A stretch of 62,000 nt of DNA from Branchiostoma floridae (lineage: Eukaryota > Chordata > Leptocardii > Amphioxiformes > Branchiostomatidae). Below the pieces are notes generated by a model. The model was not told where the DNA came from, did not search any database, and saw only the letters and a list, made by a program, of their open reading frames with translations. The stretch lies in contig NC_049984.1 of the NCBI RefSeq assembly GCF_000003815.2, forward strand, positions 12,814,003 through 12,876,002, read 5' to 3'. Made by a program: the position numbers and the translations under genes. Each line of letters opens with the position of its first letter. Positions within the stretch are counted from its first letter, which is position 1. Positions 32,801-39,159 of the stretch are shown in pieces.

Positions 32801-35174
32801 TTGAAATTTGAACTGTACGACTGTTTTAAGATTGCTTGAAATAGTTGAACTGTACTTTTCAACATAAAAATTGGACTCACCCAAAATATTGCGTTAAGGT
32901 TTAACCATCTTCCTGCTAAGTAGTGGTAATCTGAGAACCTTAGCCTATAAAAATGAAAACAATTGTTGCATGTACTAGCCCTCAGCAGGGGGAGGGTTAA
33001 CCCTGAGGTTTGAATGTGTCCCTCCAGCGGCTGTCCCCGCAGTGTGAGGACCACATTAAGGACTTGATGCGGGAGGCAGCCATCGACTACAGGATGGATC
33101 CTCAGCTGGCACAGGGGTGTAAAGAAGAGGTATATACAAAATGTATATATGTTCTCAAATTGCTGAGGTTGACTATTCTATATCGACGACCTGTTATGGA
33201 AACTAATCTAAGTTGGTAGTAGTCATAGTAAGTACAATGCTAAACTTTCTTTCAAAACGAAGGTATATGCGGGTCAAATTTTCAATTGATCACGCCTTCT
33301 TCAGTATTGATCTTCAAGAAGGCGACAGTGGTACTTTGACTATTCTGTGTGGATATGATCTTCAGATTCGATGAACACGGTCACTCTAAGGCCTAGCACT
33401 CTAAATTTTTCACGTAGATTTTAATTTTTTCCACCTGTGTTTAGATGAGCAGATGGTGCAGCGAGGAGATGACGAACCCTGACACAGGCAGCGTGGAGGA
33501 GTGTCTCAAGAAAAAGTTCTCAGAGAAGAAAATTACCAGCAAATTATGTCAGACGGTGAGTTATTGAATAACAGGGTTGATTGAGAACTCTCATGGTTTA
33601 AATCTTTTGACTGTACAGTGTGCCTTTTTTGGGGAAATTGAAAAGTTCTGTGCCACAGAAACACAGGTTAATGTTTTTACTACCTGGAAACTCAGAATGC
33701 ATAATCCAACTGTAAGAGTAGTGGTGCTAAAAGGGCAACACTATTTTTACATAATAGCTAATATGTTAGTTCTTGTCTAGTCAACATTGTATCATTTGTT
33801 AACTGGTCTTCTGTTTGCCTTACAGCAAGTGTTACGTTTGCTACAAGAAGGGAAGGCTGACATCCATGTAGATCCACTACTGCACCAGTCCTGTGCACTG
33901 GACATCAAGCACTACTGCGCAGGGATACCTGCAGGAGAGGGCAGGCGTGAGTACCGCTCTTCCTCCTTTTCATCTTTATTTTCTGTCATTTTCATCCAGG
34001 GTTGCCAATCTCAGTGATTGACACTGCCTTGCAGTGGGTCCCTTTCCTCCTACTTTCTCTCTTGCCATCCCTTTTGTTCAGATTTTTACCCACACAAAAC
34101 AGAGGTATTGTAACCAGTTAGTGTGCTTTTTTGTCTTGTTGTGAGTATCTGTATCTGTATCTATATAGCCGGTATAACCGCCGTTCGGCGTAACACACCA
34201 GCTGTAATGATGTGAATATTGCATAGTGTAGCATGTAAAGCAGATGTAGTGTAATGAGTGTAAATACTTGCAGAATCTAAAGTATGGTTTGACTCCAAGC
34301 CATTAATGTTGTAGTTTAGAGCTATTGCTATGAGTAATGTCAGTTTCTTAGAGGTACCCACCTAGAGCTTGTAATGACAATGTCCATCAAGTTGTATGAG
34401 GCTTTTGTTTTGAGTAGCAGTTCTCTGTGTTTGTAATCCTCAACCCTTTAATCTCATCAATGTTTGTTGTTTTATCCAGAAATGTCCTGCCTGCTGGAGG
34501 CACTGGAAGACAGAACTGTGCGGCTCCAGAGAGACTGTGAGGAGAAACTGAAGAGCAGGGTTGAGATGTGGGAGTATGCTGCTAAGGTACTTTCTAGATT
34601 ATGTAAATTCACATCATCGTCATTCTTCGTACTTTAGAGTTGAAGCATACACAAAACAGAAAAAGAAGAAATGTTTCGTTTAGTGTTATCCTAAACGACA
34701 GCAGCTTTACTAGAAGAATGAAGAATAACCCCCCTTATGCCCCTGCACACAGTAGGCAAATTAATTGGCCATTTAGTATGCTCACTTTAGGCAGTCAAAC
34801 CTGGCCGATAACCAACTGGTGCAGGCAACCACAAGAAATTACTTCTTCATTGTAATAGCTGGAGATGTCTTTATCATTGCAGTGCTTGCAGGTAGAATTA
34901 CAAATAGGGTTCAAGCTGAACGCAGGAACCAGTAGCCCTAGTCCTGCACTCATTGTTTGATTGTGACCATGACCCATCGGTAACACTGATGTGTTCTTGT
35001 TTTAAGGTTGCTCCTCCAGAGACCTTTAACGAGCTCATGGTACAGATGTCGGCATCCCCAGCCAGAAATTACTTCGTCGGTGTAATATGTGGAGCGGTCG
35101 TCATCATCCTCTGCTTGGGAGTGCTCACAGGCAGAATGACAAAAAGGGTTCGAGCAGAACTCAAGAACCGGTAG
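5843..35174 (+). CDS. GLG1: GLG1, Golgi apparatus protein 1 (5'-truncated by the window edge; spliced, 24 exon positions)
   Basis: GLG1 is a type I membrane glycoprotein of the Golgi with a long lumenal region of Cys-rich repeats; in vertebrates it binds FGFs (as CFR) and E-selectin (as ESL-1). The exons listed separately join with consistent phases into 3,096 coding bases (1,031 residues plus stop) when either 4a or 4b is used. The product follows vertebrate GLG1 collinearly from just before the LWNYK-like stretch to the end, with the recurring pattern of Cys, a short acidic or basic helix, Cys, and a 'CL..' turn. Landmarks are SDYRL in exon 3, FACRDDRERFC in exon 5, CQGEM in exon 7, YFISRDW in exon 9, and the terminal membrane span followed by a basic tail. 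Vertebrate GLG1 is about 1,180 residues, so roughly 130-150 N-terminal residues with the signal peptide lie upstream. Oddities are the duplicated exons 4a/4b, 7 and 24. The family call is close to certain; unusual splice choices are inference. Confidence 0.96.
10508..10625 (+). repeat. SINE-like element (amphioxus-type)
   Basis: TCTGTATCTGTATCTATAGA, GCCGGTATAACTGC, GGCGTAACACACCAGCTTCG, GCAGCAGCAGCTGGTTATAT and ACACCGAACGACC in order. A short tail repeats ACCGAGTCATGGTAG. It is the most complete of three copies here. Confidence 0.7.
13004..13115 (+). repeat. SINE-like element, second copy
   Basis: ATCTGTATCTGTAGCGGGTA, TGGTATAACGCACCAGCTTC, TGGCAGCAGCTTGTTATACT and AATGACCTGTCATACC follow the order of the copy at 10508. 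It ends just before GLG1 exon 2. Confidence 0.65.
13133..13219 (+). CDS. GLG1: GLG1 exon 2
   Basis: This 87 bp exon is phase 0 at both ends (ccccag / gtaagc). It starts FLWDYKRNLT, equivalent to the vertebrate LLWNYKLNLT, and carries a conserved Asn-Leu-Thr glycosylation sequon. It ends with one Cys followed by KEPLAR. Confidence 0.95.
13220..13706 (+). other. GLG1: GLG1 intron 2 with a short direct repeat
   Basis: No gene is seen. A 20-base segment starting GTGTTCACATTCAGG occurs twice in a row at about 13538-13583, and a TA-rich dinucleotide stretch lies near 13401-13450. Confidence 0.6.
13707..13925 (+). CDS. GLG1: GLG1 exon 3
   Basis: This 219 bp exon is phase 0 at both ends (tcccag / gtaagg). 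It contains GLVISCLMDHKGNI, MTSIVFSDYRL and a Cys at each expected repeat position. It aligns along its length with vertebrate GLG1 (VSCLVDHRGNITEYQC, IFSDYRL). Confidence 0.97.
14268..14296 (+). promoter_or_regulatory. Perfect 9-bp hairpin upstream of exon 4a
   Basis: ACAGAACTG at 14268-14276 pairs perfectly with CAGTTCTGT at 14288-14296, leaving an 11-base loop, about 100 bases upstream of alternative exon 4a. A role in exon choice is speculation; the structure is visible in the sequence. Confidence 0.3.
14395..14529 (+). CDS. GLG1: GLG1 exon 4a (alternative, tandem duplicate of 4b)
   Basis: This 135 bp exon is phase 0 at both ends, with ctcag acceptor and gtaagt donor. It encodes 45 residues including TQGYVINCLQKRI and RIGELSADDYHE. 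It corresponds to the same single vertebrate segment as exon 4b (SQGEVVSCLEK...RVAELSSDDFH), and the two are about 50% identical (22 of 43 aligned residues by eye). Both keep the two repeat cysteines and functional splice sites. Using both would double half a Cys-rich repeat, so mutually exclusive inclusion is the natural reading, though not proven. Confidence 0.85.
14530..15387 (+). other. GLG1: Intron between alternative exons 4a and 4b
   Basis: The 858 bp spacer holds a reverse-oriented SINE-like fragment at about 14833-14893 and otherwise no recognised gene. The distance is too long for simple steric exclusion of the two exons. Confidence 0.6.
14833..14893 (-). repeat. SINE-like fragment, reverse orientation
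   Basis: The reverse complement reads TTTCGGAAGGGACGTAAAAC followed by GGAGGTCCCATGTACGAGGAGG. It matches the element at 53945-54085 (TCTTTCGGAAGGGACGTAAAA..GGTCC..TGTTCGAG). It is a dispersed repeat family in this genome. Confidence 0.65.
15388..15516 (+). CDS. GLG1: GLG1 exon 4b (alternative, tandem duplicate of 4a)
   Basis: This 129 bp exon is phase 0 at both ends, with tttcag acceptor and gtgagt donor. It encodes 43 residues starting HIHSQGVVINCLEKHI and ending RIAELSADDYHQ. It is closer than 4a to the vertebrate segment around HSQGEVVSCLEK, so it is probably the ancestral form. Exon 3 joins either 4a or 4b in frame, and either joins exon 5. Confidence 0.88.
15517..16392 (+). other. GLG1: GLG1 intron, no gene seen
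   Basis: This intron is AT-rich. A run of C (about 16375-16387) forms the polypyrimidine tract of the exon 5 acceptor. A near-duplicate ACATACATGTTACTATACATACATGTATG tract lies at about 15691-15724. Confidence 0.5.
16393..16518 (+). CDS. GLG1: GLG1 exon 5
   Basis: This 126 bp exon is phase 0 at both ends (accag / gtgagt). It contains YFACRDDRERFCEK and TAGEGKVLKCL, matching vertebrate FACRDDRERFCENTQAGEGRVYKCL almost residue for residue. Confidence 0.98.
17224..17407 (+). CDS. GLG1: GLG1 exon 6
   Basis: This 184 bp exon starts in phase 0 and ends after the first base of a Gly codon (AAG G / gtcagt). It contains CREKLIIRQRLVSQDYKANY, CKEDIKHYHC and LLCLENAIQKG. The split Gly is completed by GC at the start of exon 7 to give the conserved GRQVS. 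Confidence 0.97.
17701..17759 (+). pseudogene. GLG1: Truncated duplicate of GLG1 exon 7
   Basis: About 80 bp of preceding intron (from about 17621) and the first 19-20 codons of exon 7 are repeated here. The copy encodes GRQVSGDCQGEMFDMLRQKS with an intact caccag acceptor and correct phase after exon 6. The copy then runs straight into the inverted repeat of a transposon, with no donor site and an in-frame stop at 17865-17867. If used, it would truncate the protein. The difference from exon 7 is mostly silent (LRQ for RRQ), so it is not ancient. It could be a decoy acceptor or simply dead. Confidence 0.8.
17763..19962. mobile_element. 2.2 kb DNA transposon with 34-bp perfect terminal inverted repeats
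   Basis: The ends begin GGCCACACCAATTTAATTTC in opposite orientation; 34 bases match perfectly. TTA flanks both ends (17760-17762 and 19963-19965), a 3-bp target duplication of the kind made by PIF/Harbinger elements. No transposase frame is visible, so it is non-autonomous. Inside, a diverged direct repeat is shared between about 17900-18060 and 19370-19600 (both with AGCTTGAAAAAA..CAACAC/..CACTATTACTG..CAGCACCTG). A TTTC microsatellite lies at 18112-18137. The superfamily is inferred from the target duplication only. Confidence 0.75.
18112..18137 (+). repeat. (TTTC)n microsatellite
   Basis: About six TTTC units sit inside the transposon, directly after a CATACCATATATGGTATG palindrome. Confidence 0.9.
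20082..20308 (+). CDS. GLG1: GLG1 exon 7
   Basis: This 227 bp exon starts with two bases completing Gly and ends in phase 0 (ccccag / gtaagt). It contains GRQVSGDCQGEMFDMRRQLM, SPEIVLNCRGEIESLCSGL and GRTIHCLMQNG, matching vertebrate GLG1 closely. Eight bases into the exon is a perfect CAG-GTGAGT donor consensus (CAG GTG AGT = Gln Val Ser), a potential cryptic donor also present in the truncated copy. Confidence 0.97.
20819..21773. mobile_element. Mariner/Tc1-like element with about 180-bp inverted repeats, nested
   Basis: The ends read CGAGGGGGGTTCAATAAGTT inward and are flanked by TA on both sides (20817-20818 and 21774-21775), the Tc1/mariner target. The inverted arms cover about 20819-21000 and 21595-21773. 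Inside lies a second inverted pair (21274-21390 against about 21425-21505, CGTTACTGGGTGTCGCCTGC and its complement). The centre is interrupted by the gap. No transposase frame is visible. Confidence 0.75.
21174..21273. other. Assembly gap, 100 N
   Basis: There are exactly 100 N, a conventional unknown-size gap, falling in the inverted-repeat core of the mariner-like element, where assembly often fails. Confidence 0.99.
22957..23078 (+). CDS. GLG1: GLG1 exon 8
   Basis: This 122 bp exon starts in phase 0 and ends two bases into Met (AT / gtgagt). It contains VQSLVKEADAGFDYRMDVAL, CEPVVQTACKDIKPGDAM, matching vertebrate LIQETDPGADYRIDRAL and CESVIQTACKHIRSGDPM. Confidence 0.97.
23079..23724 (+). 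other. GLG1: GLG1 intron with an (AAC)n run before the acceptor
   Basis: There is no gene. A short (AAC)n microsatellite at about 23690-23706 sits some 18 bases before the exon 9 acceptor. Confidence 0.55.
23725..23826 (+). CDS. GLG1: GLG1 exon 9
   Basis: This 102 bp exon starts with the last base of Met and ends two bases into Arg (AG / gtaaga). It contains ILSCLMEHLY, MVEECEEKLLELQYFISRDW; the ELQYFISRDW motif is identical to vertebrate GLG1. Confidence 0.98.
23827..24264 (+). other. GLG1: GLG1 intron with a tandem direct repeat
   Basis: A segment of about 25 bases, AGGGGACACCTTGTGTGGTA followed by GCCTT, occurs twice in tandem at about 23863-23912. No gene is seen. Confidence 0.6.
24265..24415 (+). 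CDS. GLG1: GLG1 exon 10
   Basis: This 151 bp exon completes Arg and ends in phase 0 (AAG / gtatta, a weaker donor). It contains LDPRMYRKC, AERLCNAGPDWNDT and PPGIVFSCLYRHVYR, matching vertebrate LDPVLYRKC and GAVFSCLYRHAYR. Confidence 0.96.
24932..25069 (+). CDS. GLG1: GLG1 exon 11
   Basis: This 138 bp exon is phase 0 at both ends (cccag / gtaagt). It contains LSHACAFEVRRVMHQRAVDV, MLEKACLRDLGEYCSE and ends VEKGE, joining EMHCLQ of exon 12. Confidence 0.96.
25070..28617 (+). other. GLG1: GLG1 intron (3.5 kb) with LINE-like and octamer-rich repeats
   Basis: It holds a TA-rich microsatellite (about 25793-25830), an octamer-rich repeat with LINE-like tail (25850-26690), and a 24-base direct repeat, CAGATATCAAAAGGCTTGCA-type, at about 28079-28127. 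No coding exon is seen. Confidence 0.65.
25850..26690 (+). repeat. Dispersed retroelement-like repeat with ATGCAAAT clusters
   Basis: The first part repeats units with TTATGCAAATTAGG and ATTTGCATA, at about 25866, 25884, 25979, 25995 and 26106. The second part (CATACCAAAAACCATAACAA.., ATCCAGGCGTTCTTGAGCTA.., CAAACGCTACCCAAAATATA, TTGGCGAAGGTAA) resembles the 3' region of a repeat common in marine deuterostome genomes, and partly matches 38896-39090 in this window. Assignment to a LINE is inference. Confidence 0.6.
28618..28704 (+). CDS. GLG1: GLG1 exon 12
   Basis: This 87 bp exon is phase 0 at both ends (acag / gtcagt). It contains EMHCLQDNFRNL, CRERVGNFT with an Asn-Phe-Thr sequon; vertebrate equivalents are ELECLQDHLDDL and CRDIVGNLT. 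Confidence 0.95.
28937..28999 (+). CDS. GLG1: GLG1 exon 13
   Basis: This 63 bp exon is phase 0 at both ends (ccag / gtgagt). It encodes DLDLDRIFMMSCAPMIKRYC plus K, matching vertebrate IQIEALLMRACEPIIQNFC. Confidence 0.94.
29424..29537 (+). CDS. GLG1: GLG1 exon 14
   Basis: This 114 bp exon is phase 0 at both ends (tctag / gtgagt). It contains DVVDKEEDDGALLQCLIDNK and MNKKCAAGIMHMQL, aligning with vertebrate LMECLIQNKHQKDMNEKCAIGVTHFQL. Confidence 0.97.
29938..30026 (+). CDS. GLG1: GLG1 exon 15
   Basis: This 89 bp exon starts in phase 0 and ends two bases into Lys (AA / gtatgc). It contains IQLKDYRFSFKFKEAC and DVVKYCRNIKN, matching vertebrate MKDFRFSYKFKMAC and DVLKLCPNIKK. Confidence 0.96.
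30520..30634 (+). CDS. GLG1: GLG1 exon 16
   Basis: This 115 bp exon completes Lys and ends in phase 0 (GAC AGG / gtaggt). It contains ADLVNCLSEIVRNDTLME and CRGQLRVELL; vertebrate: DVVICLSTTVRNDTLQE and CRRQLRVEEL. Confidence 0.97.
30855..30960 (+). repeat. SINE-like fragment
   Basis: The text GGTACCCATTTTCTGTCATA..GTTAGGAAATTTGCC..TTTCCCAAGGGCACAACAT resembles a very widespread invertebrate short interspersed repeat. The same family occurs split around the transposon in a PDPR intron. Confidence 0.6.
31045..31275 (+). CDS. GLG1: GLG1 exon 17 (largest exon)
   Basis: This 231 bp exon is phase 0 at both ends (acag / gtaaag). It contains GEDVRLDPKLMQACNRDIQQ, ARILECLKRHKKKLSDGC and MRDCKPMVK. 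It aligns with vertebrate EDIRLEPDLYEACKSDI, IIECLKENKKQLSTRC and MRVCKQMIK. Confidence 0.98.
31701..31780 (+). CDS. GLG1: GLG1 exon 18
   Basis: This 80 bp exon starts in phase 0 and ends two bases into Arg (AG / gtaagt). It contains RFCPQSDPKDVLHCLRKNKN, matching vertebrate RFCPEADSKTMLQCLKQNKN. Confidence 0.97.
32176..32359 (+). CDS. GLG1: GLG1 exon 19
   Basis: This 184 bp exon completes Arg and ends in phase 0 (AAT / gtacgt). It contains CKKAITQRQIEQAEDYRLDV, CKKDVPKFCRDVL and LEGKVIGCLKAK; vertebrate: CKQMITKRQITQNTDYRL, IPKFCHGIL, LEGQVISCLK. Confidence 0.97.
33028..33129 (+). CDS. GLG1: GLG1 exon 20
   Basis: This 102 bp exon is phase 0 at both ends (tccag / gtatat). It contains RLSPQCEDHIKDLMREAAID and YRMDPQLAQGC, matching vertebrate RLSSDCEDQIRIIIQESALDYRLDPQLQLHC. 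Confidence 0.97.
33445..33555 (+). CDS. GLG1: GLG1 exon 21
   Basis: This 111 bp exon is phase 0 at both ends (tttag / gtgagt). It contains WCSEEMTNPDTGSVEECLKK and ends SKLCQT; vertebrate: LCAEEAAAQEQTGQVEECLKV and TELCKK. Confidence 0.95.
33826..33946 (+). CDS. GLG1: GLG1 exon 22
   Basis: This 121 bp exon starts in phase 0 and ends one base into Gln (AGG C / gtgagt). It contains LLQEGKADIHVDPLLHQSCA and LDIKHYCAGIPAGEGR. I chose this donor because it gives GRQMSCL with exon 23, as in vertebrates. Confidence 0.96.
34147..34203 (+). repeat. SINE-like element, truncated third copy
   Basis: ATCTGTATCTGTATCTATAT, AGCCGGTATAACCGCC, TTCGGCGTAACACACCAGCT; the 3' half is missing. Confidence 0.65.
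34480..34586 (+). CDS. GLG1: GLG1 exon 23
   Basis: This 107 bp exon completes Gln and ends in phase 0 (AAG / gtactt). It contains MSCLLEALEDRTVRLQRDCE and RVEMWEYAAK, matching vertebrate MSCLMEALEDKRVRLQPEC and RIEMWSYAAK. Confidence 0.98.
34825..34935 (+). pseudogene. GLG1: Duplicate terminal exon of GLG1 (membrane span and tail), open frame
   Basis: The region 34825-34960 is a diverged tandem copy of the last exon. It reads RNYFFIVIAGDVFIIA then VLAGRITNRVQAERRNQ and stop, against RNYFVGVICGAVVIIL and VLTGRMTKRVRAELKNR in the true exon. The frame is open, the stop is in the same place, the only length change is two codons, and a gtgcag acceptor at 34821-34824 is in the right phase after exon 23 (AAG). 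Against function, there is no good polypyrimidine tract, and an Asp sits in the membrane span. It could be an alternative last exon or a decaying copy. Confidence 0.65.
35007..35174 (+). CDS. GLG1: GLG1 exon 24 (terminal): membrane span, cytoplasmic tail, stop
   Basis: This 168 bp exon starts in phase 0 after tttaag and ends with TAG at 35172-35174. It encodes VAPPETFNELMVQM, then RNYFVGVICGAVVIILCLGV as the single membrane span, then the basic tail TGRMTKRVRAELKNR. Vertebrate GLG1 ends GRITKRVTRELKDR, so topology (lumenal N-terminus, short cytoplasmic C-terminus) is conserved. Confidence 0.98.
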   Translation, partial: VAPPETFNELMVQMSASPARNYFVGVICGAVVIILCLGVLTGRMTKRVRAELKNR

Positions 35175-38100
35175 CCCTAGCCCTGCACTGGCCCCCAGTC
35201 TTTCACCCTGCAGTTAACAAGGCTCCAAGTGGCTGTGACATGCTGTGTGGCTCATGCTCCTTAGCTATCAGTCCTAAACTTTATTTCTGTGTATTTTCCC
35301 ATCCTACAGAATTGACTATCCCAAAATCCTGGAGTCCAGTCTTGTTAGCTTTAGTCCTCTTCCAGTGGTTGCTACCCTGTCCACAAAGCATCTATAGGTT
35401 TGGCATTTGCATATTAGCTTAAAATCCATGTGTTAGTTGTGATTGGCTGTTTGGCACAAGATTGGCTGGTAGCGAGTTGGAAGTGGAGTAAAGCTAAAAA
35501 GACTGGAGTCCAGGCAACTACATGTATCTCATTGCTTACTGCCTGATGACTGATAGCTTTGGATCCAGAGCCACACAGCAACTGTTATTCATCATCACAT
35601 TGTACAGAGATTTGATGTTAATGATGGGAAGAGATAACTGGTTGGACAGCAAGATTTTTCAACCTTTCTGCTTGTCATAAATCAACATTAGCTCTCTGTA
35701 CCGTAGTTGTTTCCTTGTAGTTTTGGTGAAGGGGAAAATTTACCAGCTGCTGTTTATGTGCAAACTCCACTATGCCTGGTGTCATACACAGCATGATATA
35801 GTCATGTAAGAGATTTCTGCTCTTGGCTTTACCATGTTGATCATATTTTCTGTCTTCAGCCTACATAGTTTCATTGGCAAGAACACAACACAGGTCAAAA
35901 AACTTAACTTTGCAGAACAATTTTTTTGAATTTGTTTGACACAGAGGCTTTTGCCTGCTACATGCAGTAATACCGTTAATGACTTATGATTCTTTGATGA
36001 TTCTTAAATAGCATGTATATTTTGTGATAACAATAACAACTGCATTGCTTTCATCTTTGTTTAGTGAAGTGCCTTCACCTGAGTTGTTTCCTAGAGCAAA
36101 AAGATACATGTTCGTTAGTTTAATGTGAATTTCTGCGGCATACTGGCTTAAAAATGTCTGCTTGGCCCTGTTTTGTAGAGTATTGACTTGAATGATTTTA
36201 GAAGAGAGAAAACGTGAAAACGAAAAGGAACAAAAAGCATGCCTCTGCTTTACTCTTCACGTACAGGGGCAAATGTTAGTAAATATGAAATTTAAAGGTG
36301 AAATGTGGAATTTTGTTTTCTGTGGCAATGAAGCAATTTTGTTTTATTTTTTCTCATTTTTGACAAAAGGTGAGGTATCAGTCAGGTAAATCAACCCACA
36401 CAAAATCTGGTGTTCAACATTCAACACAAAATCTTTCAACATTCAAGTTTGGTTAGACTTGCTGTGCCTTGTAAACCTTCCTAGTGTATTGAGTTGCTAC
36501 TGCACTGTTATTGAGGCTCAGATTTAGTCTCAATGGTTCAAAAGGATGTTCCATAGACATTTAGTCCAGTAAGAAGTTGATCAAACCACACCAAAAAATG
36601 CAAAAAGAAGTGTTGAAGCAACAACCCAACTCTGTCATGGACAGAATATTATCTTTTGGGTAGCGCATTTGTAAAATATGTTAACTTTGTAGCTTATTCA
36701 TGTCTCAACTTTAAGTTGCACAAGTTGACTTTTCATACGTTATAGACAATTTCTTTTTTGTTTGAATCCTATGCATCGCAATGAACACTCATAGTTCCCT
36801 TGATTTACAAAAAACTTGCTCACATGACGTAAAACCTCTGCCCCATATGAGCTCTTATCATTTTCATGTTTGGTTTGAACCACTCTTTGCTGCATAGCTC
36901 GGTTCTATTCTGTCTATGGGTAGGATGCCTCAGTAAAATAGGTAGCATAACCATGTCAAACCTTAGAATGCCTTCTTAGGTGGAAAATGTTTGTGTATGT
37001 TGAAGAGCTTTTAAAGATAAAATGTATACAGTTCAGGAGAAAATGTTGTATAATAACATTTGTTATCTTGCTGAGGCACACGTATTGTATACCATTGAAG
37101 AAGAGATGACTATGGAAGTGTCCAGGTGCGTTATTTTGTGTCCAAGTATGTTTATATTCTACACAGGAGCTAAACTGGCTTTGGCATCATATCAGCTAGG
37201 GCAGATGTCTGTGCTAACATCTCATTGACAATGTTTTGTTTCTACCATTTCATCAGTATTCCTATATCACAATTGTAAGGAAGATGCTTGCTTTTGAAAC
37301 ATTACAGATTCTTTTTAATGATGTCATGCTATGCCACTCAAGACAACATTGTATACATTAGAATATTTGTTAATGTAATAAGGAGAATGCATCATTTGAT
37401 TTAGAACATTTGCATTGGTAGCATAGTCATACTTTTAAGTGTATGGAGCTGAGCATGCTTGTATTGGAGGATTCTATATGGAAAATCTCTGATAATGGGA
37501 TTGGTACAGAGGCATGTAGAAATATGACAGATATGTACAGGATCCTTTCTTCAAAGACTATTTTCTTCTTGTGATGAGATTTTTTGCCTTGACGATATGG
37601 AGAATGTCAGTCAACAATATGTGGAGTCTCTATTCAGGTGTACATGTAGTATGATGTTCCCTGGGGAAGGCAGAGACTAAGGTTATAGTTTGTTGAAGTA
37701 TAGCTGCTATAATTCAAGTTTAGTCCAATAATACCTATCAATGTTATTACAGACTCGGTACCTTGTAAATGTTAACAAAAGTTTTTGAATGTGATACAGC
37801 TGATAAAAGTCATTTACTAGCATTGCCAGGAAATATGATGGCTAATATCTAGTACCCTCTGCCCTCCCCAGGGGCCGTGTAGAAACAGGGACTTCAGTAG
37901 CAACTTTTCTAGTGTATGTGCCTAATTTAGAATCCTCTGCTGTATTGTATCTGAAGAAGATGACAGGCTTAATATTTTGTATGTAGTCTAGATGGGAGCT
38001 GTCACCTTTAATACCGCATTAGTGTCAGGTCAAGAGTTTCCATTGCTGCTGTTTTGAAAGATGCCGCTACACTTCCTCTGAAGGCAGGCATGATGAAAAG

Positions 38101-38815
38101 TTAGTTTATAAATGGCAGGGACACATACACAGGCGGGATATGTTGTACTTCTCTTGTTCCCTAGTACTAAACCTATTATAGCTACTGCTAGTTGGCTGCT
38201 GTAGTAAAATGTGGTGCCAGGGAGAGTGGCATCTCACTTGACACATGAGCACAATCTACTGGCACTTAGTCATATTACGACAGCCACCTCTCTTGATCAG
38301 AAAGACCCTCAGGCAAATATTGCCACATTTTGAACTCTTCTAAGGACAGCAGAAGTTCACCATATCCAAAAGTTCATTGTGTATTTGTGTTTATCATGCT
38401 GAGGCACAATCTGGTAGAACTAGCTTGATGGACAAGCCATGAGCTGGGACTCGGGTGATCTGAGATTGAGTTTTTCACCAGCTGTTTTTGTACATAGAAA
38501 CAGAAGCTAGTGAACACTACCACTTCTAATGGACCAAACATTTCCCATAACATAATCATCAAACAAGTGTCTCTTAGCACATGCCCTGCCTATTTAGTAT
38601 ACGAGATTGCAACTGTCACATGTACTTCAAGTAAGTAATGTACCTTCAGAGGAAGTGTGGTAATTTAGGGCATGATTCCATTCTGTATGTTCAGTATTTC
38701 AGTTTTTGGTGTTGCTGCCCCCAAACTGTACATGGTGTATCTATTTCTTTGAACAATAAACTGCCTTTACAAAGTTGCTGAGTACAGCTTGCTTATGTTT
38801 GTCTGCTCAATAAAT
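35175..38815 (+). other. GLG1: Probable GLG1 3' UTR (about 3.6 kb)
   Basis: No further gene was recognised after the stop. I saw no AATAAA before two candidates at 38755-38760 and 38809-38814, followed within 100 bases by sequence assigned to the opposite-strand gene. A long 3' UTR is therefore likely. Open frames here are short and without similarity. Confidence 0.55.
38755..38814 (+). terminator. GLG1: Candidate GLG1 polyadenylation signals
   Basis: AATAAA occurs at 38755-38760 and again at 38809-38814. These are the first canonical hexamers noted after the stop codon. Confidence 0.5.
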
Positions 38816-38892
38816 GATGAAGACTACTGTCTTTTTGTCAGATTTCAAGGGGCTATGTTTTCATGGTAAAATCTTCATTCGCTATCTACTTA

Positions 38893-38898
38893 TTTATT
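38893..38898 (-). terminator. Candidate polyadenylation signal of PDPR-like copy 1
   Basis: TTTATT on the plus strand reads AATAAA on the minus strand, about 600 bases beyond the minus-strand stop codon. It would put the two convergent 3' ends within about 100 bases. Confidence 0.3.
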
Positions 38899-39090
38899 GT
38901 TTAAAAAAATGTATCATACCCAGACATTCCATTGCAGTACCTTAGAAAGCTGCTAAGAGGCCCACCCTGTAACTTGAAGTTTGTTTTTTGTACCCCTACA
39001 GACATACTAAATATCATCATGATCCATCCAAGACTTCTTGAGTTATGTTGTTCACATGCACAGATAGACACAATCTTCTTGGAGAATATG
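38896..39090 (+). repeat. Fragment of the LINE-like repeat
   Basis: TTCCATTGCAGTACCTTAGA, GGCCCACCCTGTAA, ACATACTAAATATCATCATG and ATCCATCCAAGACTTCTTGA correspond to TTCCGCTGCAGTACCGTAAC.. and ACGTACCGAATATCAATACA.. in the repeat at 25850-26690. Confidence 0.6.
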
Positions 39091-39159
39091 ATAATACTGA
39101 ATTCTACATATTGTTAACTTCTTAAAGACAAGCACTGCCAAGTTCTTAACGACCTACTT

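Larger units (their letters stand above)
29000..33444 (+). other. GLG1: Short GLG1 introns between exons 13 and 21
   Basis: The introns here are 395-670 bp (315 bp before exon 21). A direct repeat containing CAATGAATTCACACTCACAC lies at about 30085-30140, and a SINE-like fragment at about 30855-30960. A hairpin (CGCCTTCTT at about 33293, AAGAAGGCG at about 33315) lies before exon 21. Nothing else was recognised in the noncoding parts. Confidence 0.55.

Noticed and set aside
35175-38815. A further gene after GLG1
   Set aside because: Only short open frames without similarity and no paired splice sites; better read as a long 3' UTR.
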